Source: JBFMEX01 sp040752215 (GTDB lineage Bacteria > Pseudomonadota > Alphaproteobacteria > Rhizobiales > Hyphomicrobiaceae). Taken from it: 64,000 nucleotides of DNA. The position numbers were made by a program, and so were the translations under genes. Where the stretch lies: NCBI GenBank assembly GCA_040752215.1, contig JBFMEX010000076.1:16183-80182 (forward strand), read 5' to 3'. Shown in pieces: positions 15,431 to 24,376 of this stretch. Within the stretch, counting starts at the first letter, position 1; every line of letters begins with the position of its first letter. Under the pieces are notes generated by a model. It searched no databases, was not told the origin of the DNA, and saw only the letters and a list, made by a program, of their open reading frames with translations.

Positions 15431-16765
15431 TCAGCCGCCGCGCTTACGGCGCAGCCCGTCCCAGTAGGCGAGGCGCTTCCTGATCTCACGCTCGAAGCCG
15501 CGCTCGGGCGGATCGTAGAAGCGCGGCCGGCTCCGCAACTCGTCGGGGAAGTAATTCTGGCCGGAGAAACCCTCCGCCGTATCGTGATCGTACTCGTAGC
15601 CCTCGCCGTAGCCTTCCTCCTCCATCAGCCGCGTCGGCGCATTGAGGATGATTTTCGGCGGCGCGAGGCTGCCCTTGTCCTTCGCCATCCGCATCGCCGC
15701 CTTGTAGGCTACGTAGGCGCCGTTCGACTTGGGCGCGGTGGCAAGGTAGATCGTCGCCTCCGCGAGCGCCAGCTCACCCTCCGGGCTGCCGAGGAAATCG
15801 AACGCGTCCTTGGCGGCGTTGGCGACGACGAGCGCCTGCGGATCGGCGAGCCCGATATCCTCGACCGCCATGCGCACAAGCCGGCGGGCGATGAACAGAC
15901 GATCCTCGCCGCCGTCGAGCATCCGACACAGGTAGTAGAGCGCCGCGTCGGGATCGGACCCGCGCACCGACTTGTGCAGCGCCGATACGAGGTTGTAGTG
16001 CCCCTCGCGGCTCTTGTCGTAGATCGGCGCTCGGCGCTGCACCAGCGTCACCAGCCGCGCCCGGTCGAGCGCCGCCCCGCCCGCCGACACCGCCGCGAGC
16101 ACCTCCTCGGCGAGATTGATCGCGGCCCGCCCGTCGCCGTCGGCCATCGCGACGAGTGCCGCGCGCGCGTCCGCGTCGAGCGGCAGGCGGCGCCCTTCGG
16201 CCGTCTCGGCCCGGACGAGCAGCTCCTCGACCGCCGCCTCGTCGAGCCGGCTCAGCACCAGCACCGCGGCGCGCGAGAGAAGCGCGGCGTTGAGCTCGAA
16301 CGACGGGTTCTCGGTCGTCGCGCCGACGAGCGTGATGGTGCCGTCCTCCATGTGCGGCAGGAAGCTGTCCTGCTGCGAGCGGTTGAAGCGGTGGATCTCG
16401 TCGATGAACAGCAGCGTGCCCTTGCCCTGCTCGCGGCGCGCCTTGGCGCGGTCGAACGCCTTCCTCAGGTCCTGCACGCCGGAGAAGATCGCGGACAGCT
16501 GCTCGAGCTCCAGGCTGGTCTCCTCGGCGATCAGGCGCGCGATCGTCGTCTTGCCGCTGCCGGGAGGACCCCACAGGATCAGGCTCGGCAGCCGGCCGGA
16601 GGCGAGCATGCGCGTCAGCGAGCCGTCCGGCCCCACGATGTGATCCTGCCCCACGACGTCCGCCAGACGCATCGGGCGCAGGCGGTCGGCGAGCGGCCGC
16701 GGCGCGCTCTTCTCCAGGCCGGCGGCCTGGAACAAGCTAATGGTGTCAGGGGCGGGCTTGCGCAT
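15431..16765 (-). CDS. rarA: Replication-associated recombination protein RarA (MgsA)
   Basis: The 444-residue AAA+ ATPase has Walker A GPPGSGKT at 66-73, Walker B LLFIDEIHRFN at 118-127, and the sensor region TLVGATTENPSFELN. These, with RPLADRLRPMRLADVVGQ near the start and the C-terminal YEYDHDTAEGFSGQNYFPDEL block, are characteristic of RarA/MgsA/WRNIP1, which acts at stalled replication forks with SSB. The ATG at 16765 is used; frames further up belong to the neighbouring membrane protein. The two genes overlap by 20 bp, and the protease gene lies upstream, so the three may be co-transcribed. Confidence 0.95.
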   Translation of the reverse strand: MRKPAPDTISLFQAAGLEKSAPRPLADRLRPMRLADVVGQDHIVGPDGSLTRMLASGRLPSLILWGPPGSGKTTIARLIAEETSLELEQLSAIFSGVQDLRKAFDRAKARREQGKGTLLFIDEIHRFNRSQQDSFLPHMEDGTITLVGATTENPSFELNAALLSRAAVLVLSRLDEAAVEELLVRAETAEGRRLPLDADARAALVAMADGDGRAAINLAEEVLAAVSAGGAALDRARLVTLVQRRAPIYDKSREGHYNLVSALHKSVRGSDPDAALYYLCRMLDGGEDRLFIARRLVRMAVEDIGLADPQALVVANAAKDAFDFLGSPEGELALAEATIYLATAPKSNGAYVAYKAAMRMAKDKGSLAPPKIILNAPTRLMEEEGYGEGYEYDHDTAEGFSGQNYFPDELRSRPRFYDPPERGFEREIRKRLAYWDGLRRKRGG

Positions 16766-17174
16766 GGCAGACGAGCATAGGCATCGCAGCAAACAAAAGG
16801 AACAGCCCGAGCGAGATCGTCCCTTCGATCGTGTCGAAATGGCCGAGCCACTGGGAAAGCGTCCAGCCGCGCAGGAGCACCGACATGGCCGCTTCGGCGA
16901 CCACGAGCACGGCGAAACCGGCGAGGCCCATGACGAGCCGCGGCCCCGTCCGGTCCAACACATTGAGCCTCGGCACGACCCATCGCAACGCGAGCCACAT
17001 GGCGGCGATCATCAGCGGCGCCTCGACGAGCACTGCGAGCGGCCGGCCGACCTGCGGAACCATTATGAGCTCGCGCAGCGGCCCGAGCACGAAGCCCGCG
17101 AGATAGACGAGAGCGAAGTAGACGACGCCCGCAGCGATCGCCCGCGTGATCCGGCCTGTCGGCACGACGCTCAC
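16746..17174 (-). CDS. Small four-helix membrane protein of unknown function
   Basis: The 142-residue protein starts at a GTG at 17174 that overlaps the protease TGA as GTGA, a typical coupled junction. An ATG at 17228 would need a 58-bp overlap and adds only Ala/Arg-rich residues. Four hydrophobic helices are visible, among them ITRAIAAGVVYFALVYLAGF and VMGLAGFAVLVVAEAAMSVLL. No family is named with confidence; similar membrane proteins of unknown role are common in Hyphomicrobiales. It lies between the Do-type protease and rarA and overlaps the start of the latter by 20 bp. Confidence 0.7.
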   Translation of the reverse strand: MSVVPTGRITRAIAAGVVYFALVYLAGFVLGPLRELIMVPQVGRPLAVLVEAPLMIAAMWLALRWVVPRLNVLDRTGPRLVMGLAGFAVLVVAEAAMSVLLRGWTLSQWLGHFDTIEGTISLGLFLLFAAMPMLVCHAQARP

Positions 17175-18601
17175 CCCGGCAGCTGCAGGCGCAGCAGCCG
17201 CCCGCCGCGCTTCACGTCGAGCCGCCATACGCGCTGCGGCTTGGCCAGCGCCGCCTCGAGATCCTTCAGGCTGGCGATCTTGTCCTTGCCGACCTGCACC
17301 ACGACGTCGCCGGTCTGGAACCCGAGCGAGCCGGCGATGCCGCCCGGACTGACCGAGAGCACGACGACGCCCTCGCTCTCCTCGATGCCGATCTCATCGG
17401 CGATGCTCGCCAGCAGGTTCGCGACGCGCGCGCCCGAAAGCGGATGGTCGCCGGTGAGGTCGCGCGCGTCGTCGCGGCCTGGCTGCGGGGGAGGGCGCAG
17501 GGCGACGTCGAGCGTCAGCGGCCGCCCCTTGCGCAGAACCGCGAGCCGCGCCCGGGCGCCGATGCCGAGTGTGGTCAAGCGGTAGTTGAGCGCACGGGCG
17601 TCGGCGACCTCGTGCTCGCCGACGCGCACGATCACGTCGCCGGCCTCGAGCCCCGCCTCGGCTGCCGGACTCTTCGGCACCACCCGCATCACCATCGCGC
17701 CGGCGACCCGCTCGAGCCCCAGCCCGTCGGCAATGTCGCGGGTGATGGTCTCGATCTTGGCGCCGAGCCAGGGGCGTTCCAGCTTGCGCCCCGCGACCGC
17801 GCTTTCCACGGCGAGCCGCACCAGGTTCGAGGGGATGGCAAAGCCGATGCCGTGCGAGCCGCCGGAACTCGAATAGATCGCGGTATTGATGCCGAGCAGC
17901 TTGCCGGCCATGTCGACCAGCGCCCCGCCCGAGTTACCGGGATTGATGGCCGCATCGGTCTGGATGAAGATCTGCGCATCCGAGCGGCCGATCTCCGTGC
18001 GCGCCAGCGCCGAGACGATGCCGCTGGTCACCGTCTGACCGACCCCGAACGGATTGCCGATCGCCAGCACCAGATCGCCGACCTCGATCGCGTCGGAATC
18101 CTCGAACGCGAGATAAGGAAACGGCCCCCCGCCATTATCGATGCGCAGCACCGCGATGTCCGTTTTCTCGTCCTGCGCGATCACCTTGGCGTCGAGTTCG
18201 CGCTTGTCGGCGAGCGCGATGCGGATCTCGGTCTCGCCGCGCGCCTTGACGACGTGGGTGTTGGTGACAACGAGGCCGTCCGGGCTGACGATCACGCCCG
18301 AGCCGAGCGAGCTCTGCATGCGCTCCTCGGAGCCGCCGAGCGCGTCGCCGAAGAAGCGGCGGAAGAACGGATCGTTGGCGAACGGCGAGCGCGCCACCTT
18401 GACCCGCGAGCGCACGTAGACGTTCACGACCGCCGGCGCCGCCTGGCGGACGATCGGCGCGAAGGAGTACTGCGCCGCCGCCCGCGACGGCGGCACCACT
18501 TTCAGCTGCGCCAGCACCGCCGGGGCCGAGAGGCCCGAGAGCCCCACCACTACCCCCAGCGCGAGCCCCGCCCATGCCCGTCGATTGCGTCGCGTCGTCA
18601 T
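17171..18601 (-). CDS. Do-type periplasmic serine protease (DegP/DegQ family)
   Basis: This 476-residue HtrA protein has a signal peptide (RRNRRAWAGLALGVVVGLS, cleaved near Ala31). The protease domain has His116 in VTNTHVVKA, Asp148 in EKTDIAVLRI and Ser224 in NPGNSGGAL. Two PDZ domains follow, about 270-355 (AAEAGLEAGDVIVRVG) and 390-475 (IAGSLGFQTGDVVVQVG). It degrades or refolds damaged envelope proteins in the periplasm. Which paralogue it is cannot be told from sequence. The start at 18601 gives a proper signal peptide; an ATG 54 bp upstream does not. It is the first gene of a likely protease-membrane protein-rarA unit. Confidence 0.93.
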   Translation of the reverse strand: MTTRRNRRAWAGLALGVVVGLSGLSAPAVLAQLKVVPPSRAAAQYSFAPIVRQAAPAVVNVYVRSRVKVARSPFANDPFFRRFFGDALGGSEERMQSSLGSGVIVSPDGLVVTNTHVVKARGETEIRIALADKRELDAKVIAQDEKTDIAVLRIDNGGGPFPYLAFEDSDAIEVGDLVLAIGNPFGVGQTVTSGIVSALARTEIGRSDAQIFIQTDAAINPGNSGGALVDMAGKLLGINTAIYSSSGGSHGIGFAIPSNLVRLAVESAVAGRKLERPWLGAKIETITRDIADGLGLERVAGAMVMRVVPKSPAAEAGLEAGDVIVRVGEHEVADARALNYRLTTLGIGARARLAVLRKGRPLTLDVALRPPPQPGRDDARDLTGDHPLSGARVANLLASIADEIGIEESEGVVVLSVSPGGIAGSLGFQTGDVVVQVGKDKIASLKDLEAALAKPQRVWRLDVKRGGRLLRLQLPG

Positions 18602-18704
18602 CGTGCCTCTGAATCCGATTTCCGGCCGCTCCAGGCCACGCGCCGGATTGTACAAGGCCGGACGTGGCGGAGCAAAGGCGGCAGGGCACGCCCCCCGACG
18701 CGAA

Positions 18705-18727
18705 CGCCCCGGCGCGGGGCCGGGGCG
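18705..18727 (-). terminator. GC-rich hairpin after rplQ
   Basis: A perfect 9-bp stem, CGCCCCGGC at 18705-18713 against GCCGGGGCG at 18719-18727, with a 5-nt loop, lies 35 bp past the rplQ stop. It is the expected place for the end of the S10-spc-alpha transcript. No T-run follows, so it may act with Rho or only stabilise the 3' end. Confidence 0.5.
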
Positions 18728-18761
18728 CTCGAATTCGATCGCAGTGCGAAGGCGGGCCGGC

Positions 18762-19187
18762 TCAGGCCGATTGCTGCTCCTGCTGCATCGCCTCGTGGCG
18801 CTCGCGGTCCTCGCGGCCCTTGACCGTCTCGTCGCGGTCGACGAGCTCGATCACCGCGCGCGGCGCGCTGTCGCCGTAGCGAAAGCCGGCCTTCAGCACG
18901 CGCGTGTAGCCGCCGTTGCGGCTCGCATAGCGCGGCCCGAGTGTGTCGAACAGCTTCTTGACCATGTCCTCGTCGCGCAGCCGGGCGGCGGCGAGGCGGC
19001 GCGAGTTCAAGTCGCCGCGCTTGGCGAGCGTGATGTACTTGTCCATCACACGCTTCAGATCTTTCGCCTTGGGCAGCGTGGTGACGATCTGCTCGTGACG
19101 GATGAGCGCGGCAGCCATGTTGGAGAACATCGCCTGGCGATGGCCGCTGTCGCGCGAGAAGCGCCGGCCGGTCTTCTTGTGTCGCAT
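18762..19187 (-). CDS. rplQ: 50S ribosomal protein L17
   Basis: The 141-residue protein begins MRHKKTGRRFSRDSGHR, the unmistakable L17 start, and continues LIRHEQIVTTLPKAKDLKR. The C-terminus is longer than in E. coli and ends in a charged Glu/Gln-rich tail (RERHEAMQQEQQS). It is the last gene of the alpha operon. The spacer to rpoA is unusually long and filled with 7-bp repeats. Confidence 0.98.
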   Translation of the reverse strand: MRHKKTGRRFSRDSGHRQAMFSNMAAALIRHEQIVTTLPKAKDLKRVMDKYITLAKRGDLNSRRLAAARLRDEDMVKKLFDTLGPRYASRNGGYTRVLKAGFRYGDSAPRAVIELVDRDETVKGREDRERHEAMQQEQQSA

Positions 19188-19252
19188 GGGTCTCTATCCT
19201 TGTATCGGTTGAATTGGTTTCGGGAGGTTCTGCTGCCTCGCCTTGCTTCGAA

Positions 19253-19349
19253 ATTCGGCATTCGGGGTTCGCCATTCGGCCGCCGACTGCCGACTGCCGA
19301 CTGCCGACTGCCGACTGCCGACTGCCGACTGCCGACTGCCGACTGCCGA
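19253..19349. repeat. 7-bp tandem repeat array between rpoA and rplQ
   Basis: Four degenerate heptads of the form ATTCGGC (19253-19280) are followed by one extra C and then nine exact copies of GCCGACT (19282-19344) plus a partial tenth. The array stops two bases before the rpoA stop codon. As transcribed it reads AGTCGGC repeated, inside the rpoA-rplQ mRNA. Related heptads occur in other spacers of this window. Confidence 0.95.
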
Positions 19350-19351
19350 TC

Positions 19352-20377
19352 TTAGTACTGATCCTCGAACCGCTTCGCCAGCTCCTCGATGTTGTCCGGC
19401 GGCCAGTTCGGCACCTCCATGCCGAGATGCAGCCCCATCGAGGCCAGCACCTCCTTGATCTCGTTGAGCGACTTGCGGCCGAAGTTCGGGGTGCGCAGCA
19501 TCTCCGCCTCGGTCTTCTGGATCAGGTCGCCGATGTAGACGATGTTGTCGTTCTTCAGGCAGTTGGCCGAGCGCACCGAAAGCTCGAGTTCGTCCACCTT
19601 CTTGAGCAGCGCGGCGTTGAAGGCGAGCTCGGGGTGGGTGCGCTCCTCGACCGCCTTCTTCGGCTCCTCGAAGTTGATGAACACGGCGAGCTGGTCCTGC
19701 AGGATGCGCGCGGCCAGCGCCACCGCGTCCTCGGCCTTCACCGAGCCGTCGGTCTCCACCGTCATGGTCAGCTTGTCGTAGTCGAGGATCTGCCCCTCGC
19801 GGGTGTTCTCGACCTTATAGGAGACTTTGGTGACCGGGCTGTACAGGCTGTCGACCGGAATGAGCCCGATCGGCGCATCGTCCGGGCGGTTGCGCTCGGC
19901 GGCCACGTAGCCCTTGCCCATGTCGGCGGTGAACTCCATGCGGATCGAGGCGCCCTGGTCGAGATGGCAGATCACATGGTCCGGATTGAGGATGTCGACC
20001 TCGGAGCTGGCCTCGATGTCGCCGGCGCGGACCGCTCCCGGGCCCTCCTTCTTCAACACCATCCGCTTCACGCCCTCGGAGTGAATCCTGAGCGCGATCT
20101 CCTTGATGTTGAGGACGATGTTGGTCACGTCCTCGCGCACGCCGGGGATCGAGGAGAACTCGTGCAGCACGCCGTCGATCTGCACGGTCTTGATCGCCGC
20201 GCCCTGCAGCGACGACAGCAGCACGCGGCGCAGCGCGTTGCCGAGCGTCATGCCGAAGCCGCGTTCCAGCGGCTCGGCGACCAGCGTCGCGATGCGGTTG
20301 CGGTCGCGGCCCGACGCGACCTCGAGCTTGTTCGGCTTGATCAGATCCTGCCAATTCTTCTGCAGAACGTTCACCAC
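19352..20377 (-). CDS. rpoA: RNA polymerase alpha subunit
   Basis: The 341-residue protein has the alpha N-terminal assembly domain, with EPLERGFGMTLGNALRRVLLSS near residues 33-54, and the C-terminal domain that contacts UP elements and activators (LRTPNFGRKSLNEIKEVLASMGL). It nucleates RNA polymerase assembly by dimerising and binding beta and beta'. Length is normal for alphaproteobacteria. It lies between rpsK and rplQ in the alpha operon. Confidence 0.99.
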   Translation of the reverse strand: MVNVLQKNWQDLIKPNKLEVASGRDRNRIATLVAEPLERGFGMTLGNALRRVLLSSLQGAAIKTVQIDGVLHEFSSIPGVREDVTNIVLNIKEIALRIHSEGVKRMVLKKEGPGAVRAGDIEASSEVDILNPDHVICHLDQGASIRMEFTADMGKGYVAAERNRPDDAPIGLIPVDSLYSPVTKVSYKVENTREGQILDYDKLTMTVETDGSVKAEDAVALAARILQDQLAVFINFEEPKKAVEERTHPELAFNAALLKKVDELELSVRSANCLKNDNIVYIGDLIQKTEAEMLRTPNFGRKSLNEIKEVLASMGLHLGMEVPNWPPDNIEELAKRFEDQY

Positions 20378-20502
20378 GGGGTGCCTCGTCTCGGTTCAAG
20401 GGGTGGCGAGCCTGCGCCACCCGGGTCCAGCATTGGATCGGCACGGCGGACAAAGAACCGCCTTCGGTCCTGGCCCGCACTGTTGTTGGGCGGCCTGCCG
20501 CC

Positions 20503-20904
20503 TCACACGCGCCGGCGCTTCCGCGGCCGGCAGCCGTTGTGCGGGATCGGCGTCACGTCGCGAATAGCGGTGATCTGGAAACCCACCGCCTGCAGCGCGC
20601 GCAGCGCGGATTCGCGGCCCGAGCCCGGCCCGCACACCTCGACGTCGAGGATCTTCATGCCGTGCTCCATGGCCTTCTTGCCGGCGTCCTCGGCGGCCAC
20701 CTGCGCGGCATAGGGCGTCGACTTGCGCGAGCCCTTGAAGCCCATCGTACCCGACGACGACCAGGCGATGGTGTTGCCCTGCGCGTCGGTGATGGTGATC
20801 ATCGTGTTGTTGAAGCTCGCGTTGACGTGTGCGACGCCGGAAGTGATGTTCTTCTTCTCGCGCCGGCGAACTTTGCCGCGCCCCTGCTGCTGCTCTTTTG
20901 CCAT
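20503..20904 (-). CDS. rpsK: 30S ribosomal protein S11
   Basis: This 133-residue protein has the S11 blocks VAHVNASFNNTMITITD and GRESALRALQAVGFQI, and ends PIPHNGCRPRKRRRV. S11 sits on the platform of the small subunit beside S7 and helps bind mRNA in the exit channel. The N-terminus begins with a short Gln/Arg-rich stretch (AKEQQQGRGKVRRREKK). It lies 101 bp after rpsM and 125 bp before rpoA. Confidence 0.99.
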   Translation of the reverse strand: MAKEQQQGRGKVRRREKKNITSGVAHVNASFNNTMITITDAQGNTIAWSSSGTMGFKGSRKSTPYAAQVAAEDAGKKAMEHGMKILDVEVCGPGSGRESALRALQAVGFQITAIRDVTPIPHNGCRPRKRRRV

Positions 20905-21005
20905 TGCTCAGAAACTCCGATTGCCGCCGGTCGAGGGCGGTGCCTTCTCGCATTCGAAAATCGCTTCCGCGCCACGCATGAGGGGCGCGCGGCGGTGTGC
21001 CTGGC

Positions 21006-21377
21006 TCAAGCCTTCTTCTTGCCGGCGATCGGCTTGGCCGGCCCCTTGCGGGTGCGCGCGTTGGTGTGCGTGCGCTGGCCGCGGACCGGCAGGCCCTTGC
21101 GGTGGCGCAGGCCGCGATAGCAACCGAGGTCCATCAGCCGCTTGATGTTCATCGCCACCTCGCGCCGGAGGTCGCCCTCGACCACAAAGTCGCGATCGAT
21201 GGTCTCGCGGATCTGCAGCACCTCGGCGTCGGTCAGCTCGTTGACGCGGCGCTCGGCCGGAATGCCGACCTTGGTGCAGATGTCCTTCGCGTACTTGGGG
21301 CCGATGCCGTGAATGTACTGGAGCGCGATCAGCACGCGCTTCTGGGTCGGGATGTTGACGCCTGCGATACGGGCCAC
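21006..21377 (-). CDS. rpsM: 30S ribosomal protein S13 (GTG start)
   Basis: The 123-residue protein starts at a GTG at 21377, giving (M)ARIAGVNIPTQKRVLIAL, which is the invariant S13 N-terminus. AGGAGAG lies just upstream at ribosome-binding distance, and the frame above it is not S13-like, so the GTG decides the start. The rest has RVNELTDAEVLQIRE and CYRGLRHRKGLPVRGQRTHTNA. S13 sits in the head of the 30S and contacts the P-site tRNA and the large subunit. It is the first gene of the alpha operon, 226 bp after adk. Confidence 0.98.
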   Translation of the reverse strand: MARIAGVNIPTQKRVLIALQYIHGIGPKYAKDICTKVGIPAERRVNELTDAEVLQIRETIDRDFVVEGDLRREVAMNIKRLMDLGCYRGLRHRKGLPVRGQRTHTNARTRKGPAKPIAGKKKA

Positions 21378-21603
21378 GTGGCTCTCCTGGAATGGCGCGC
21401 CCGCTTGCCGGGCTCGCGCTCGCCGCCTTGGGCTGCAGACCCTCGTGCGAGCCCGCAACCCTTGTTCGTACAATGCCAAAACGCACCACCACCGGCCGGG
21501 CGGCTCGCTGCCGCCACGAAGGCCGGATGGGGTGGGTGCGTCATGAAATCGCGGTCTTGTAGCCGAGCGCCGCCGGCTCGTCAACTTTTCCTCTTGACAT
21601 GCG

Positions 21604-22263
21604 TCAGGCGGTCCCAAGCCGGTCCAGCGCGGTGCCGATCTCCTGGGTCACCTGGTCGATCTGAGCCATGCCGTCCACGCTCTGCAGCTTGCCCTTGGCA
21701 AAGTAGTAGCCGATCAGGGGGGCCGTCTCGCGGTAGTAGGCCATAAGCCGGTTCTTCACCGTCTCGGCGTTGTCGTCGGCGCGGCGCGAGAAGTCGGTCG
21801 ATCCGCAGGCGTCGCACTTGCCCTCGACCTTCGGCCGCTTGTTGGTGTCGTGGTAGCCGGCGCCGCACTTGGCGCACGAGAAGCGACCGGAGATGCGGTC
21901 GACGAGGACGTCGTCCTTGACCTTCATCTCGATCACCGTGTCGAGCGTCTTGCCCTTGTCCGCGAGCAGCGTGTCGAGCGCGGCGGCCTGGTTCAGCGTG
22001 CGCGGGAAGCCGTCGAGGATGAAGCCCTTGGCGCAGTCCGGCTGGTCGATGCGATCGGAGATGATGCCGATCACGATGTCATCGGAGACGAGCCCACCCG
22101 CCTCCATGATCGCCTTGGCCTTCTTGCCGACCTCGGTGCCGGCCTTGACGGCTGCGCGCAGCATCTCCCCGGTCGAGAGCTGCACGAGGCCGCGCTTGGC
22201 AACCAGCACCTCGGCCTGGGTGCCTTTGCCGGCTCCCGGCGGTCCGAGCAGGATCAGGTTCAT
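21604..22263 (-). CDS. adk: Adenylate kinase, zinc-lid type
   Basis: The 219-residue enzyme interconverts ATP plus AMP and two ADP. The P-loop GPPGAGKGTQ spans residues 7-16, and FILDGFPRT and the AMP-binding STGEMLRAA are in place. It is the long-lid form. The lid carries Cys130, Cys133, Cys150 and Cys153 in SCAKCGAGYHD and KCDACGSTD, which should bind zinc, a feature familiar from Gram-positive enzymes. The start overlaps the secY stop by 4 bp, so its expression is tied to the spc operon. The 226-bp gap after it lacks an rpmJ gene. Confidence 0.98.
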   Translation of the reverse strand: MNLILLGPPGAGKGTQAEVLVAKRGLVQLSTGEMLRAAVKAGTEVGKKAKAIMEAGGLVSDDIVIGIISDRIDQPDCAKGFILDGFPRTLNQAAALDTLLADKGKTLDTVIEMKVKDDVLVDRISGRFSCAKCGAGYHDTNKRPKVEGKCDACGSTDFSRRADDNAETVKNRLMAYYRETAPLIGYYFAKGKLQSVDGMAQIDQVTQEIGTALDRLGTA

Positions 22264-23630
22264 CGTCTTCCCCCCTTGCGTGGCGAGTTGGTCGAGGCTC
22301 CGCGCAAGCGGGCCTTCTTGATCAGGCCCTCGTATTGATGCGCAACCAGATGGCTTTGTATCTGCGCCACAGTGTCCATCGTGACGCTGACCGCGATCAG
22401 CAGCGAGGTGCCGCCGAAGTAGAACGGCACCGCAGCGTACGAGATCAGCATCTCGGGCAGCACGCAGACCGCGGCGAGGTACATCGCGCCGACGACGGTG
22501 ATGCGGGTCAGCACGTAGTCGATGTATTCCGCGGTCTTCTGGCCCGGACGGATGCCGGGCAGGAAGCCGCCGTACTTCCTCAGGTTATCGGCCGTGTCGT
22601 TCGGATTGAACACGACCGCCGTGTAGAAGAACGTGAAGAACACGATCAGCGCCACGTAGATCAGGATGTGCAGCGGCTGGCCCTGGCCGAGCGCGGCGAC
22701 GATGGTGTTCAGCCACTCGGGCCCCTGCCCGGCGGTGAACTGCGCCGCGGTGATCGGCAGCAGCAGCAGCGAGGAGGCGAAGATCGGCGGGATCACGCCC
22801 GAGGAGTTGAGCTTCAGCGGCAGGTGCGAGGCGTCGCCCTGGAACATCTTGTTGCCGACCTGGCGCTTCGGATACTGGATCAGCAGCCGGCGTTGCGCGC
22901 GCTCCATGAACACGATCGCCCCCACCACGAACAGCATCAGTGCCAGAAGCGCCAGCAACAGGAACGTCGACAGCGCGCCGGTGCGGGCCATCTCGAACAG
23001 GCCGACGATGGCGCTCGGCAGGCCGGCGACGATGCCGGCGAAGATGATCAGCGAGATGCCGTTGCCGACGCCGCGCTGCGTGATCTGCTCGCCGAGCCAC
23101 ATCAGGAACATGGTGCCGCCGACCAGCGTCACGACGGTGGTGATGCGGAAGAACCAGCCGGGCTCGATGACCACCGCGCCGGCGCCACTCTGCGAGCCCT
23201 CAAGACCGATCGAGATGCCGTAGGCCTGGAACGTGGCCAGCAGAACGGTAAGGTAGCGGGTGTACTGGTTGATCTGCTTGCGGCCCTGCTCGCCCTCCTT
23301 CTTCAGCGCCTCGAGCCGTTTGTCGAGCGAGCTCATCAGCTGCATGATGATCGAGGCGGAGATGTAGGGCATGATGTTCAAGGCGAAGATCGCCATGCGC
23401 TCGACCGCGCCGCCGGCAAACATGTTGAACATGCCGAGAATGCCGGACGACTGCGAGCGGAACGCCTCCGCGAACGCGGCGCCGTTGATGCCGGGGATCG
23501 GGATGAACGTGCCGAACCGGTAGACGAGAAGTGCGCCGAGCGTGAACCAGATGCGCCGCTTCAGCTCCTCGGCCTTGGAGAAGGCGCCGAAGTTCAGGTT
23601 CGCGGCAAGCTGCTCGGCAGCGGATACCAT
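22260..23630 (-). CDS. secY: Protein translocase subunit SecY
   Basis: This 456-residue inner-membrane protein has the ten helices of SecY. The plug-region FGTFIPIPGINGAAF, the early cytoplasmic loop KEGEQGRKQINQYTRYLTV, the C4 loop VFMERAQRRLLIQYPKRQVG and the C5-loop GFLPGIRPGQKTAEYIDYV with its conserved Arg-Pro-Gly are all present. It forms the Sec export channel with SecE (encoded at 50.6 kb) and SecG (not in this window). It lies between rplO and adk, coupled to adk by a 4-bp overlap. Confidence 0.99.
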   Translation of the reverse strand: MVSAAEQLAANLNFGAFSKAEELKRRIWFTLGALLVYRFGTFIPIPGINGAAFAEAFRSQSSGILGMFNMFAGGAVERMAIFALNIMPYISASIIMQLMSSLDKRLEALKKEGEQGRKQINQYTRYLTVLLATFQAYGISIGLEGSQSGAGAVVIEPGWFFRITTVVTLVGGTMFLMWLGEQITQRGVGNGISLIIFAGIVAGLPSAIVGLFEMARTGALSTFLLLALLALMLFVVGAIVFMERAQRRLLIQYPKRQVGNKMFQGDASHLPLKLNSSGVIPPIFASSLLLLPITAAQFTAGQGPEWLNTIVAALGQGQPLHILIYVALIVFFTFFYTAVVFNPNDTADNLRKYGGFLPGIRPGQKTAEYIDYVLTRITVVGAMYLAAVCVLPEMLISYAAVPFYFGGTSLLIAVSVTMDTVAQIQSHLVAHQYEGLIKKARLRGASTNSPRKGGRR

Positions 23631-23793
23631 GTTCTCTCTCCCGACCCAGTCCCGGTAGTGCCGCCTTCGAGCCTATGGCGAGGCGGAGCGCCGGGCAGCG
23701 CCCTTGCCGCAAGATGGCGATCGCGCCCCCCTCCGGCAAGTCGCCGAAGCACCGGCAGGCGCTCGCAGCGCGGCGCCCGGCGAGGGATGCGCG

Positions 23794-24354
23794 CTACTCC
23801 TCGCCGGCCCCGCCCGCCTCCTTCTTGGCCCCGCCGGCCTTCGCCTTCTTGGCGGCCGACTTCTTGCGCTTGGCCTCGTCGGCCACGAGCACCTTCTTTT
23901 CGATCAGCTTTATCGAGCCGCCTGCCTTCTCGACCGCCGCCTTGGCCGAGGCGGTCGCGTGGTCGACGGTGAGCGACACCTTCGCCTTGAGCTCTCCCGC
24001 GCCGAGCAGCCTCAGGCCGTCCTTCGGGCGGCGCAGTACGCCGGCCGCGACCAGGCTTGCGACGTCGATCGGTTGCGCGGCGTCGATCCGCTTGTCGTCG
24101 ATCGCCTTCTGCAGCGCGCCGATGTTGACCTCGTTGTAGTCCTTCGGCCGCCACTTGTTGAAGCCGCGCTTCGGCAGGCGGCGATGCAGCGGCATCTGGC
24201 CGCCCTCGAAGCCGCCGATGGCGACGCCGGTGCGCGCCGTCTGGCCCTTGCCGCCGCGGCCACCGGTCTTGCCGATACCCGAGCCGATGCCGCGGCCGAT
24301 GCGCACGCGCGTCTTCCTCGCGCCCGCATTGTCCTTGATGTCGTTGAGCCGCAT
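23794..24354 (-). CDS. rplO: 50S ribosomal protein L15
   Basis: The 186-residue protein has the L15 glycine-rich start GRGIGSGIGKTGGRGGKGQ and the blocks GGQMPLHRRLPKRGF and YNEVNIGALQ. It runs about 40 residues past E. coli L15 because of a Lys/Ala-rich tail (KRKKSAAKKAKAGGAKKE), which is seen in related bacteria. It lies between rpmD (22 bp) and secY (163 bp). Confidence 0.98.
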   Translation of the reverse strand: MRLNDIKDNAGARKTRVRIGRGIGSGIGKTGGRGGKGQTARTGVAIGGFEGGQMPLHRRLPKRGFNKWRPKDYNEVNIGALQKAIDDKRIDAAQPIDVASLVAAGVLRRPKDGLRLLGAGELKAKVSLTVDHATASAKAAVEKAGGSIKLIEKKVLVADEAKRKKSAAKKAKAGGAKKEAGGAGEE

Positions 24355-24376
24355 GGGCGGAACGCTCCTCGTTTGC

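Noticed and set aside
19282..19349. The GCCGACT array as a CRISPR
   Set aside because: The units are 7 bp and directly adjacent, with no spacers and no cas genes.
21378..21603. An rpmJ (L36) gene between adk and rpsM
   Set aside because: No frame with the short Cys/His and Lys/Arg-rich L36 pattern was found in this gap; in many alphaproteobacteria rpmJ lies elsewhere.
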